Origin: Bacteroidaceae bacterium | GTDB lineage: Bacteria; Bacteroidota; Bacteroidia; Bacteroidales; Bacteroidaceae | Direction: 5' to 3' | DNA: 17,560 nucleotides | Assembly (NCBI GenBank): GCA_016302965.1 | Contig: JAEDMP010000047.1 | Coordinates: forward strand, 1-17,560 | Shown: positions 1 to 6,608 of the stretch, piece by piece | Layout: every line of letters starts with the position of its first letter | Numbering within the stretch: position 1 is the first letter of the stretch | Translations under genes and position numbers: made by a program | The notes under the pieces: model-generated | The model's database searches: none | What the model saw: the letters and a program-made list of their open reading frames with translations, nothing else | What the model was told of the DNA's origin: nothing

Positions 1-69
1 GTGATGATGCCCGAAACCTACAGCACGCTCGCCGCCAGCAAGGTCATCGACGAGGAGCCCACTGTCTAA
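1..69 (+). CDS. 3' end of a probable HU-family DNA-binding protein (partial)
   Basis: An open frame enters from the left edge and stops at TAA 67-69, giving a 22-residue tail ending KVIDEEPTV. The tail alone has no diagnostic domain. The call rests on two things. A P-E-T motif near the start resembles the end of the beta-arm region of the longer Bacteroidales HU-like proteins, which carry an extra acidic tail. The next small ORF is of the smalltalk type, which in Bacteroidales commonly follows such an HU-like gene. The base composition is GC-rich, like the smalltalk ORF and unlike the DNA after 340. It could be an unrelated protein; the identity is an inference from context. Confidence 0.45.
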   Translation: MMMPETYSTLAASKVIDEEPTV

Positions 70-73
70 GCTG

Positions 74-118
74 AACCGACAGGAGCCCGATGTCTGACTC
101 CCAACCGATAGGAGACCC
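74..118 (+). repeat. Imperfect tandem repeat carrying AGGAG upstream of the smalltalk-like ORF
   Basis: AACCGACAGGAGCCC at 74-88 recurs as AACCGATAGGAGACC at 103-117, offset by 29 bp. Both copies contain AGGAG. The second copy is correctly spaced as a ribosome binding site for ATG 124. The first precedes an ATG at 90 that opens an unconvincing frame. It is probably a small local duplication in the translation-initiation region. Confidence 0.5.
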
Positions 119-123
119 CAGCC

Positions 124-234
124 ATGACCCCCGAAAACCGCCAACGCCTCGTCAAGTTCCTCTGGAACCTCGCTTCGGCCGTGCTCGCCGCCATCGGCAC
201 CGCCCTCGGCGTGAGCTGCATCGCCAGCCGCTGA
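124..234 (+). CDS. smalltalk-like small membrane protein (36 aa)
   Basis: ATG 124 to TGA 232-234 encodes 36 residues: a basic N-terminus (ENRQRLVKF) followed by one hydrophobic alanine-rich segment (about residues 12-30) and the ending TALGVSCIASR. The length, the single hydrophobic helix and the TxLGVxxC motif near the C-terminus match the family named 'smalltalk protein' in Bacteroidales, whose function is unknown. An AGGAG sits at 110-114, nine bases before the ATG, which supports this start even though Shine-Dalgarno sites are uncommon in this phylum. Family members usually lie between an HU-like gene and an N-acetylmuramoyl-L-alanine amidase. Here no amidase follows; a terminator does. 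The larger frame starting at ATG 90 overlaps this gene and lacks protein-like composition. Confidence 0.7.
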   Translation: MTPENRQRLVKFLWNLASAVLAAIGTALGVSCIASR

Positions 235-302
235 CCAGCCCCACGGCTCGCCGAAGCCAACCTTCCGAAACCGCTCTCCAAGGATTCCATCCTTCTGCCC
301 GT

Positions 303-339
303 CCCCCGCCACTCCCGACATGGAGCGGCGGGGGATTTT
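303..339 (+). terminator. Rho-independent-like terminator after the HU/smalltalk genes
   Basis: The left arm at 303-315 (CCCCCGCC, one mismatched A, CTCC) pairs with the right arm at 322-334 (GGAG, one mismatched C, GGCGGGGG) around the loop CGACAT. This gives 12 base pairs with a single internal mismatch, followed by ATTTTC. The T tract is short but the stem is very GC-rich. It lies about 70 bp after the smalltalk stop and marks the end of this unit. The base composition changes just beyond it. Confidence 0.75.
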
Positions 340-393
340 CAATGGGTCAGAAAATCAGCCAATCATTGGTGGAACCAATTATTTGTTGTATTA

Positions 394-579
394 ATGACAA
401 CGCTCATCCTTAGCGTGTTCTTCTCAATCTCGGCATCCGCAGCTGTTGTTGAGGCAGATGGGATTCACTATGACGTTTCTGGAACAACCGCCACGGTATC
501 GTCCGGCGGCATACTATATTCTGGTGACATCGTGATTCCCGAATCGATTACTTTACTCAACTTTCGGAAGTTATTTTAA
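394..579 (+). pseudogene. Relic of a BspA-like leucine-rich-repeat surface protein (N-terminal fragment)
   Basis: The frame encodes a hydrophobic signal-like stretch (LILSVFFSISASA) followed by VVEADGIHYDVSG, then SGDIVIPESI. This matches the opening of Bacteroidales BspA-like proteins: signal peptide, 'DGI.Y.v', a short strand, then 'Y.GdvvIPesv' leading into the LRR array. The reading frame is open upstream (codons 376-393 would read NQLFVV before the ATG) but has no good start codon, so the native N-terminus was probably lost too. After IPESIT the similarity ends and a stop follows at 577-579. Intact members are usually several hundred residues long; this has about 61. It is best read as a remnant broken at both ends, not a functional gene. 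Confidence 0.6.
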
Positions 580-768
580 ACCACATAGTTTAAGAGATAT
601 AGAGTATTTATACTAATGAAAGAGGTTGAATGCCAAGGCATTTAGAGCTCATAGAGAGCTGCGCATCATGTTTGCCGTATGGAAACATTGGTTCACTCTT
701 TAGGGTCGATGGACCTGTCCGTATGATTCACGATGACAGGTTATTTAACAATATTTTCAGGCCAATTG
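580..768. other. Non-coding stretch upstream of the TPR regulator
   Basis: No convincing gene lies between the BspA relic and the promoter of the next gene; the open frame beginning at 630 has no protein-like features and runs into the real gene out of frame. The only structure seen is the inverted repeat listed at 713-741. The stretch may be leftover DNA from the event that truncated the BspA-like gene. Confidence 0.5.
713..741. repeat. Inverted repeat upstream of the TPR regulator promoter
   Basis: ACCTGTC at 713-719 is the exact reverse complement of GACAGGT at 735-741, with a 15-bp spacer. The half-site centres are 22 bp apart, two helical turns, and the whole lies 27 bp before the -33 element. 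That geometry suits a dimeric regulator site, but 7-bp arms can arise by chance. No T tract follows, so it is not a terminator. Confidence 0.3.
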
Positions 769-799
769 TTGTTCGCAATCGTATTATTTTATATCTTTG
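769..799 (+). promoter_or_regulatory. Bacteroidota-type promoter of the TPR regulator
   Basis: TTG at 769-771 is followed after exactly 20 bp by TATCTTTG at 792-799, a full match to the Bacteroidota -7 consensus TAnnTTTG at the standard distance from a -33 TTG. Transcription would be expected to begin about 5-7 bases after the box, at or next to the ATG at 805, so the message may be nearly leaderless. Confidence 0.6.
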
Positions 800-804
800 T
801 TGTC

Positions 805-2544
805 ATGAAAAAGCTATTATCACATATTATCCTGTCCCTGTTTTTCCTGTTGTCATTGGTTGCCTGCACCCATGCTACCAGTCACAGAAAGGAACTGGTG
901 CATGCTGACAGCTTGGCTGATGTGAAACCTCACGAAGCCTTAGCTTTGCTGGACAGTATGGGAAAAGGCATGTCTTCAGCTCCCTTGTCAGAACAAAAAT
1001 ACTACCAGCTCCTCGTCATCAAGGCCAAAGACAAGGCTTCCATCAACCAGGATTGCGACAGCTTGATTCATAAACTTGTAGATTATTATGAAACAAACAA
1101 TGGTGAACCCAGACTGTTGTCCTTAGCCTACTATTATGCCGGTCGCATTTACCGTAATATGAACGATGCTCCTCTTGCATTGTCATATCTGCAACAAGCA
1201 ATGGACAAGCTGCCAAAAGACGATATCAGACAGCGAGGCATCATCTGTTCACAAATGGGCAGGCTGCTGACACTGCAGACATTCTACGACCAGGCATTGG
1301 CCATGCATTTCAAGTCTTACGATTGCTGCCATCAAGAGAAAGATACGACAGGCATGATACTTTCACTCACTGACATTGCCTACGTATACAGCAAATATTA
1401 TATGGCCGACAGCAGCTTTTATTATCAGAAGCAGGCTTACGACTATGCTGTTGCCTGTGGCAATAATCACTTGAAGATTCTGTCCATGTCAAAGCTCGCT
1501 GTGTGCTATATGGCAAAGAATCGCTACCAAGAGGCTTGGGAGTTTCTGCGTCCGGCTGTCCATTCGAACGACACAATAAACAGAAGTTCCTATTATTCCA
1601 TCGCCTTGGATCTTTTTGCGAAAACAAACCAGTATGACAGTGCATTCTTTTATGCCAAACAATTGATGTCTGTGGGTTCCGTTTATGCAAAAAAGCAAGC
1701 CAGTGAATACCTGACTGATTATTATCTGTTGCGGCATGACGAAGCAAACATGAGCAGATATCTGAAACTCAACCGCAAGATAACCGATTCTGTAGAGCAT
1801 CTGAAGCGGCTGGCAGAAATTGCACAGATTGATGCGCTTTATAACTATAGACTACGCGAGAAAGAGATCATGAGTCTCCGTCTCGACAACGAAAAGAAAA
1901 CCGTAGCCATGACCTTGGCCTTGAGCGTATCTGTTGTCATGTTGCTTTTCTCCTTCTTCCTGTTTTACCGGTATCGGACGAAAAAGCGTATGCACATGGA
2001 ACGTCTGGAACAAATCCGGCAGAAACTCTATTTGAGGAGTCAGGAGTATATCAATAGCAATAAAGAAAAAATGGATCAGTTGGAAAAACAACTGCTGTTT
2101 TTGGACAGCGAGAACAAGCTCATGAAAGAAGCAATGGAAAAGCAGTGCGAAGAGTTGTCCTTGGCCAACGATATAGCCCTTCAGCAGAAAAACATGGGAG
2201 AAACGAGCATGCTCAAAATCAAGTCTTCTCCCGTCTATCATGGTATCCAAAGATGCCTTGACAACGAAAAAGTCATTCCAAAGAACCTGTGCGATGAGTT
2301 GGTATCGCTATTTGATGTCGAGTACGAAGCCTTCCGCCAAGATATTCAGAAGTTGTATTCTCCCAGCTATCAGGAATACCTTATCTGCATGTTCATCAAG
2401 TTGGGGATTTCTCCTACTGGGATGTCTGTCTTGCTGGGACGCAGTGTCAGTGCCATCTCTAAAGTCAGGAGTCGTCTTTATACAAAACTGACACAAAGCA
2501 ACGGCTCGGCCAAAGATTTGGATAGTTTTATCAACAAACTATAA
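805..2544 (+). CDS. Membrane-bound TPR regulator with C-terminal helix-turn-helix
   Basis: This 579-aa protein begins with a basic signal sequence (MKKLLSHIIL) and a lipobox-like LVAC with Cys21. Residues about 35-345 are helical, with Tyr/Ala-rich tetratricopeptide-type repeats (for example YYYAGRIYRNMNDAPLALSY). A transmembrane helix lies at about 367-389, followed by a basic stop-transfer RYRTKK, a charged coiled coil (about 395-470) and a C-terminal domain (about 520-565) with ISPTGMSVLLGRSVSAISKV, a LuxR/sigma-like helix-turn-helix. The layout is that of Bacteroidales one-component regulators: periplasmic TPR sensor, membrane pass, cytoplasmic DNA-binding domain. Its ligand is not apparent. 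The start at 805 was chosen over ATG 733 because it gives a clean signal peptide and sits just after the promoter box. The beta-propeller gene 260 bp downstream is the likely target. It is less GC-rich than the efflux genes. Confidence 0.8.
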   Translation: MKKLLSHIILSLFFLLSLVACTHATSHRKELVHADSLADVKPHEALALLDSMGKGMSSAPLSEQKYYQLLVIKAKDKASINQDCDSLIHKLVDYYETNNGEPRLLSLAYYYAGRIYRNMNDAPLALSYLQQAMDKLPKDDIRQRGIICSQMGRLLTLQTFYDQALAMHFKSYDCCHQEKDTTGMILSLTDIAYVYSKYYMADSSFYYQKQAYDYAVACGNNHLKILSMSKLAVCYMAKNRYQEAWEFLRPAVHSNDTINRSSYYSIALDLFAKTNQYDSAFFYAKQLMSVGSVYAKKQASEYLTDYYLLRHDEANMSRYLKLNRKITDSVEHLKRLAEIAQIDALYNYRLREKEIMSLRLDNEKKTVAMTLALSVSVVMLLFSFFLFYRYRTKKRMHMERLEQIRQKLYLRSQEYINSNKEKMDQLEKQLLFLDSENKLMKEAMEKQCEELSLANDIALQQKNMGETSMLKIKSSPVYHGIQRCLDNEKVIPKNLCDELVSLFDVEYEAFRQDIQKLYSPSYQEYLICMFIKLGISPTGMSVLLGRSVSAISKVRSRLYTKLTQSNGSAKDLDSFINKL

Positions 2545-2693
2545 TGCAGACGACAGCCAGAAATGCTTCTGATTTTCGTCAAAGGGATGGACAGATTCCA
2601 TCTATTGACCGAAATAAGTGGGCTGTGAGAGCATTGATGACCCCTGCGTTCCAAGAATTGTATAAACATATATATATCAGATTGTTAAATGTG
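2545..2693. other. Non-coding DNA between the TPR regulator and the repeat array
   Basis: No gene is supported here. A weak hairpin (CAGAA at 2558-2562 with TTCTG at 2567-2571, then ATTTTC) lies just after the regulator stop and could slow transcription, but is too short to call a terminator. The DNA becomes strongly AT-rich from about 2655 (TATATATA at 2669-2676), leading into the repeat array. Confidence 0.4.
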
Positions 2694-2744
2694 TTTGTAA
2701 ATAGTTTGTCAAGTCTCCAATTAAAATGTCAACAATTTGTCAAC
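2694..2744 (+). promoter_or_regulatory. Direct-repeat array, candidate operator for the beta-propeller gene
   Basis: Four 9-bp units occur in the same orientation: TTTGTAAAT at 2694, TTTGTCAAG at 2705, AATGTCAAC at 2725 and TTTGTCAAC at 2736. The core is TGTcAA. Start-to-start spacings are 11, 20 and 11 bp, all close to whole helical turns, so all units face one side of the DNA. They form two 11-bp pairs offset by 31 bp. The array ends 32 bp before the -7 box of the next gene, where an activator would bind, and that promoter lacks a good -33 element. The neighbouring TPR-HTH protein is the obvious candidate binder, which is an inference. Confidence 0.5.
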
Positions 2745-2776
2745 TACAATTTAGTGAATATATGGAACGAATGAAC

Positions 2777-2784
2777 TATCTTTG
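2777..2784 (+). promoter_or_regulatory. -7 promoter box of the beta-propeller lipoprotein gene
   Basis: TATCTTTG matches TAnnTTTG exactly and lies 20 bp before ATG 2805, giving a leader of about 15 nt. At the expected -33 distance (about 2753-2756) the sequence is AGTG, with only TTAG nearby. This suggests a promoter that depends on an activator bound to the upstream repeats. Confidence 0.6.
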
Positions 2785-2804
2785 CAGAAATAATCTACTG
2801 ATTT

Positions 2805-3899
2805 ATGAAAAAGATATTGCTTTGCTTGTTGATAGCTGCCAGTTGTGCCAATCCACAATATATAGAAGGTGGAAAGGAGATTGTGCTCAGAGATACTGAG
2901 CGAACGAAGTATGTCGGTCTGGCCGACATTTTTGAACCGTTGCAGACGGTATGTCTTGAAACAAAGGACAGCTGTATGCTGCAACGTATCGAGAAGGTAG
3001 AGGTGGTGGATGACTGCTATTATGTTCTGGAGGGGAGGGGCAGACCTGCTGTTCTGGTATTTGACAGCAAGGGATGTTTCGTCAGAAGAATCGGTACGCA
3101 GGGACATGGGAAAGGGGAGTATGTCAATGCTACTGATTTTACCGTCGACCAAACGAACGGACGCGTGGTGATACTCTCCGCTCCATCCAAGGTTTATATC
3201 TACGACCTGCAAGGACAGTTCATTAAGAGCAAGGACTTGGGTAAGGCCTACTGCTGGTCTGTCACCTCTACGGACGACGGCTATGTATGCTCCACGAACC
3301 ACCGTACCTATACGACCGGTGATGATGCCTTCCTGCTCTATTTCTTCGACAAAGACTTCGAGGTGAAAGAGAAAAAGATTCCCGTCTTGAGCCATCAGAT
3401 ATATACGCCGCTCTTCCTTTCCTCCCCATTCCAGAGGAATAATGGCAAGGACTATTTCGTAGACAATTTCACGAACAAGATCTATGACTTGGCCGCTGCT
3501 GAAGGGAACATCAACTATCAACTTTGCCTCACCAATCCGATGCCGACGGAACACTTCGAGACCGTCAACAGTTTTGCTGCCAACCAGCGAAAGTATGATT
3601 TCCTCAAGGATGTGCTCCTGCTGGGTGAGGATGCCGTCTTCGTATATATCCAAAACGCCCAGCAATCCGTTGAGACGACCTCGCTTTCGGGGGATGTCAT
3701 AGCACATGGCTGCTATGGAAGCGATTTCCCGAAGATGTTCAGCGACGGAAAGGGCTGTGCCATTCTCTGTATCAGTGCCTATACCTATGCCAAAGACCGG
3801 TTGGACGGGTTTGTGCCGGAACTGAAGGAGCAGCGGAAGGCAAGTGACAATTATATATTTATAAGGTGTCGGTTAAAAAAGGTGTCGACTGAAAAATAA
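2805..3899 (+). CDS. 6-bladed beta-propeller lipoprotein
   Basis: This 364-aa protein starts with a short lipoprotein signal, MKKILLCLLIAASC, with Cys14 as the predicted lipidated residue. The mature part is rich in beta strands, with recurring propeller-type turns such as FDSKGCFVRRIG (about 86-97) and YDLQGQFIKS (about 133-142), plus GQGxGEY-like spacing (GHGKGEY, 101-107). This is the pattern of the Bacteroidales '6-bladed beta-propeller' family, usually 350-400 aa. These are envelope lipoproteins of unknown biochemical function, often encoded beside TPR-type regulators, as here. It is monocistronic by appearance: it has its own promoter, and the efflux operon has another one downstream. 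A ligand-binding or signalling role is possible but not shown. NHL-type repeat proteins are the main structural alternative. Confidence 0.75.
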   Translation: MKKILLCLLIAASCANPQYIEGGKEIVLRDTERTKYVGLADIFEPLQTVCLETKDSCMLQRIEKVEVVDDCYYVLEGRGRPAVLVFDSKGCFVRRIGTQGHGKGEYVNATDFTVDQTNGRVVILSAPSKVYIYDLQGQFIKSKDLGKAYCWSVTSTDDGYVCSTNHRTYTTGDDAFLLYFFDKDFEVKEKKIPVLSHQIYTPLFLSSPFQRNNGKDYFVDNFTNKIYDLAAAEGNINYQLCLTNPMPTEHFETVNSFAANQRKYDFLKDVLLLGEDAVFVYIQNAQQSVETTSLSGDVIAHGCYGSDFPKMFSDGKGCAILCISAYTYAKDRLDGFVPELKEQRKASDNYIFIRCRLKKVSTEK

Positions 3900-3910
3900 T
3901 GCCCATATTC

Positions 3911-3941
3911 TTGGATGTTGCGGCAAGAATCCCTATCTTTG
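3911..3941 (+). promoter_or_regulatory. Bacteroidota-type promoter of the RND efflux operon
   Basis: TTG at 3911-3913, a 20-bp spacer and TATCTTTG at 3934-3941 form a complete consensus promoter. The start of transcription should fall near 3947, about 26 nt before ATG 3973. It lies entirely in the 73-bp gap after the beta-propeller gene, so the efflux operon is transcribed independently. No clear operator was recognised. Confidence 0.75.
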
Positions 3942-3972
3942 CACATGGATATTGAAGCCTGAATAATAACGA

Positions 3973-5457
3973 ATGAACTGGAACATGAACAGATGGATAA
4001 GCCTGATGATAACGCTGATGGCGGGAGCCGCACTCCCGCTGTCAGCGCAACGGCTCACGCTCTCCCACGTCATCACGATGGCACAGGAGAACTCGCTCGA
4101 TGCCCAGATAGCCCGCTATACCTATCTGAGCAGTTACTGGAAATACCGCTCGTTCAAGGCGGAACTGCTGCCGTCGGTCAACCTGACGGGTAGCCTTGGC
4201 AACTTCAACCACTCGTCGGTGGAGGCACGCGATGCGGAGACGGGAAGGGTTAACCTCGTAGACAACAACAGCATGACCAATACCGCCACCTTCTCCGTTG
4301 ACCAGCAGATAGCGGCAACGGGCGGAAAGGTGTCGCTGCAGTCGTATCTCTACCGTCTCGACCAGTTCACCTATCATGAGAAGACCTACAACTCGCAACC
4401 CCTGCGCATCAGTTATACCCAGCCCCTGCGCTCCTACAATGCGCTGAAATGGGAGAAGAAGACCGCCCCCGTGAGATACCAGATAGCCGAGCGTACCTAT
4501 ATCGCCAGTATGCAGGACATCACCATCAAGGTGGCCGACCTCTTCTTTGCCGTACTGGCCGCACAGTCTGACTACCGGCAGAGCCAGCAGACCGTGAGCG
4601 ACCGGGAGAAACTCTATCAACTGGCGCAGAAGAGGCTCAGCCTGACCACCACCACCAAGAGCGAGGTGCTGCAGATGGAACTCTCGCTCATCAACGCCCG
4701 AATGGCCCTCAACGAAAACAGGATTACACTCGACGATGCCATGTACAACCTCTTCTCCTATCTGCGCGTCACCGACTATGAACAGGCTGAACTGGCGGCA
4801 CCCGAGGCGGTGCCCGACCTGGTGGTGAATACCGACGAGGTGATGACGAAGGCTATCGGCAACTCCTCGCATACGCTGGAACAGAAACTGCAGATGCTGG
4901 AGGCACAGCAGAACCTCGCCCAAGCCAAGTCGAACCGGGGGATGCAGATGACACTCAGCAGCGAACTGGGATTCTCGCAGAAGGGGCCGACGCTCAGCAG
5001 TGCCTACAGCCGACTCAAGGACAACGAAATCATCGGGCTTACGCTCTCGCTGCCCATCTTCGACTGGGGAGTGACCAAGGGGAAGGTGAGGATGGCACAG
5101 GCCAACCTTGATGTGGTGCGCACGAAGATAGAGCAAACCCATCTCGACTTCCTGCAGGAACTGAGGCGAAAGGTGTCGCTCTTCAACGCCCAACCCGCCC
5201 AGTGCCGCCATGCCCTGCGTGCCAAGGAGATTGCCGTAGAGCGATACGACATCACCCGGAGGCGCTTCGAGGCCGGGGCCATCTCCGTGACCGACCTCAA
5301 TACGGCACAGGTAGAGATGGAGTCGGCACAAGCCCAGTATATCAGTCAGCTGAAAACATTCTGGAACAATTATTATACCCTGCAGAAATCAACCCTCTAC
5401 GACTGGCAACGGCATGAAGACCTCTGCGTGGATTTTGAGGCGTTGCTGAAACCGTAG
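3973..5457 (+). CDS. TolC-family outer-membrane efflux protein
   Basis: This 494-aa protein has a signal peptide ending LPLSA-Q (cleavage likely after Ala25), followed by RLTLSHVITMAQENSLDAQIA, the usual opening of TolC-like outer-membrane factors. Two long helical regions follow, each with periodic Ala/Gln/Leu content (about 165-265 and 300-480). Between and beside them are beta segments such as LRISYTQPL and IIGLTLSLPIFDWG, the latter being the classic second-repeat strand of this family. The family forms trimeric barrels with a periplasmic alpha-tunnel, the exit duct for the pump encoded downstream. No lipobox is visible, unlike many NodT-type members. An in-frame ATG at 3985 gives a four-residue-shorter signal peptide and cannot be excluded. 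It is the first gene of the operon, with 32 bp to the adaptor gene. Confidence 0.88.
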   Translation: MNWNMNRWISLMITLMAGAALPLSAQRLTLSHVITMAQENSLDAQIARYTYLSSYWKYRSFKAELLPSVNLTGSLGNFNHSSVEARDAETGRVNLVDNNSMTNTATFSVDQQIAATGGKVSLQSYLYRLDQFTYHEKTYNSQPLRISYTQPLRSYNALKWEKKTAPVRYQIAERTYIASMQDITIKVADLFFAVLAAQSDYRQSQQTVSDREKLYQLAQKRLSLTTTTKSEVLQMELSLINARMALNENRITLDDAMYNLFSYLRVTDYEQAELAAPEAVPDLVVNTDEVMTKAIGNSSHTLEQKLQMLEAQQNLAQAKSNRGMQMTLSSELGFSQKGPTLSSAYSRLKDNEIIGLTLSLPIFDWGVTKGKVRMAQANLDVVRTKIEQTHLDFLQELRRKVSLFNAQPAQCRHALRAKEIAVERYDITRRRFEAGAISVTDLNTAQVEMESAQAQYISQLKTFWNNYYTLQKSTLYDWQRHEDLCVDFEALLKP

Positions 5458-5489
5458 GCAGGAGGATTCATTCGATTAGAGAAACCATC

Positions 5490-6608
5490 ATGAAACAGAG
5501 ATTATGGAAACGGACGGCCCTAACCGCAGTTGCTGTGGCCGCCACGGCGGGCATCGTCCTGCTGGCAGTGAGGCTGACGGAAGGTGAGCCCGAGGAAAAC
5601 GCCATGACCGATATGGCCTTGCAGACAGAGACCGTGGCAGAGGTGGACACGATGGTGCTCCGCCGACAGACCTTCCACCAGCAACTGCTCTGCAACGGCA
5701 AACTCGTGGCCATACGGCGGGCCGAACTGATGTGCCCCCAAAGCGGAACCACGGTGCAGCGGGTGCTCGTAAGCAACGGACAATGGGTGGAGGAAGGCAG
5801 CGTGCTGGCCGTGGCTGACAGCCGCAGCCAACAGGCCGACTTGGAGAAGGCGAGAAAGGAACTGGAAAGGGCCACCGTTGACCTGAGCGACAAACTCATC
5901 GGACTGGGCTATGATGCCGACAATGGACAGGTGCCTGCAGAGATCCGGCACCGGGCAGAGGTGACATCGGGCTATGATGCCGCACTGTTTGCGGTGAAGA
6001 CTGCCGAAAGGGCACTGGCCGACTGCAGCCTGAAGGCTCCCTTCAGCGGACGCATTGCCGACCTGGAGGCACGTGCCTACCAGCGTGGCGAGAAGTTTGC
6101 CACGCTCATCGACGACTCCTTCTTTGATGTGGACTTCCAGATACTGGAGGCCGAACTGCCTGCCGTCAGGGTGGGACAACGGGTGAGGGTGACCCCGTTT
6201 GTGGATGCCAGTCTCACGATGGAAGGCAGCGTCAGCCATATCAACCCGACCATCGATGCCAAGGGACTCATCGCCGTGAAGGCCCGCATCCCGAACCGTT
6301 CGGACAGACTGATCGACGGCATGAACGTGAAGGTGATGGTGGAGCGGGATGTGAAGGATATGCTGGTGGTGCCCAAAGAGGCGGTGGTGGAGCGGGACGG
6401 CTATCATGTAGTGTTTGCCTACCAGCCCGAGACCCGACGGGCCGTGTGGACCTACGTCGACATCCTCTACAGCAACCTCACCAGTTTTGCCATCACCGGC
6501 TGTGAACGCAAGAACACCACCATAGAGCCAGGCACCATTGTCATCACCTCGGGCAACCTCAACCTGGCCGACGATACCGAAGTGAAAACCAGAACCCCTG
6601 CATCATGA
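5490..6608 (+). CDS. Periplasmic adaptor (membrane fusion protein) of the RND pump
   Basis: This 372-aa protein is held in the inner membrane by an uncleaved N-terminal helix (about 9-29) after a basic start (MKQRLWKR); there is no lipidation cysteine. Residues about 75-110 (CPQSGTTVQRVLVSNGQWVEEGSVL) and 180-208 (LKAPFSGRIADLEA, then RGEKFATLI) are the two lipoyl halves of the HlyD/AcrA family. They are separated by a short alpha-hairpin (about 112-178). A beta-barrel and membrane-proximal domain follow (RVGQRVRVTPF, then DMLVVPKEAVVERDG). Adaptors of this kind link the RND permease to the TolC duct. Its stop overlaps the next start by 4 bp (ATGA, 6605-6608), implying translational coupling with the permease. 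The stretch 5458-5489 before it has no separate promoter. Confidence 0.87.
   Translation: MKQRLWKRTALTAVAVAATAGIVLLAVRLTEGEPEENAMTDMALQTETVAEVDTMVLRRQTFHQQLLCNGKLVAIRRAELMCPQSGTTVQRVLVSNGQWVEEGSVLAVADSRSQQADLEKARKELERATVDLSDKLIGLGYDADNGQVPAEIRHRAEVTSGYDAALFAVKTAERALADCSLKAPFSGRIADLEARAYQRGEKFATLIDDSFFDVDFQILEAELPAVRVGQRVRVTPFVDASLTMEGSVSHINPTIDAKGLIAVKARIPNRSDRLIDGMNVKVMVERDVKDMLVVPKEAVVERDGYHVVFAYQPETRRAVWTYVDILYSNLTSFAITGCERKNTTIEPGTIVITSGNLNLADDTEVKTRTPAS

Noticed and set aside
630..908. 92-codon open frame before and overlapping the TPR regulator start
   Set aside because: It overlaps the regulator's signal peptide in another frame, contains the promoter, and has no protein-like features.
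2558..2571. Small hairpin CAGAA/TTCTG followed by ATTTTC after the TPR regulator
   Set aside because: Five A/T-rich pairs are too weak for a confident terminator.
3863..3887. Direct repeat AAGGTGTCG (3863-3871 and 3879-3887) near the end of the beta-propeller gene
   Set aside because: Only two copies 16 bp apart, inside coding sequence and off helical phase; a chance duplication is as likely as an operator.
3945..3962. Five-codon upstream ORF in the leader of the efflux operon
   Set aside because: Its ATG lies at about the predicted transcription start, so it may not even be on the mRNA intact; there is no attenuator-like hairpin.
4042..5331. Long open frame on the minus strand, antisense to the TolC gene
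   Set aside because: It is His/Leu/Arg-rich with no recognisable domain and lies wholly opposite a well-supported TolC gene; it is a by-product of GC-rich codon use.
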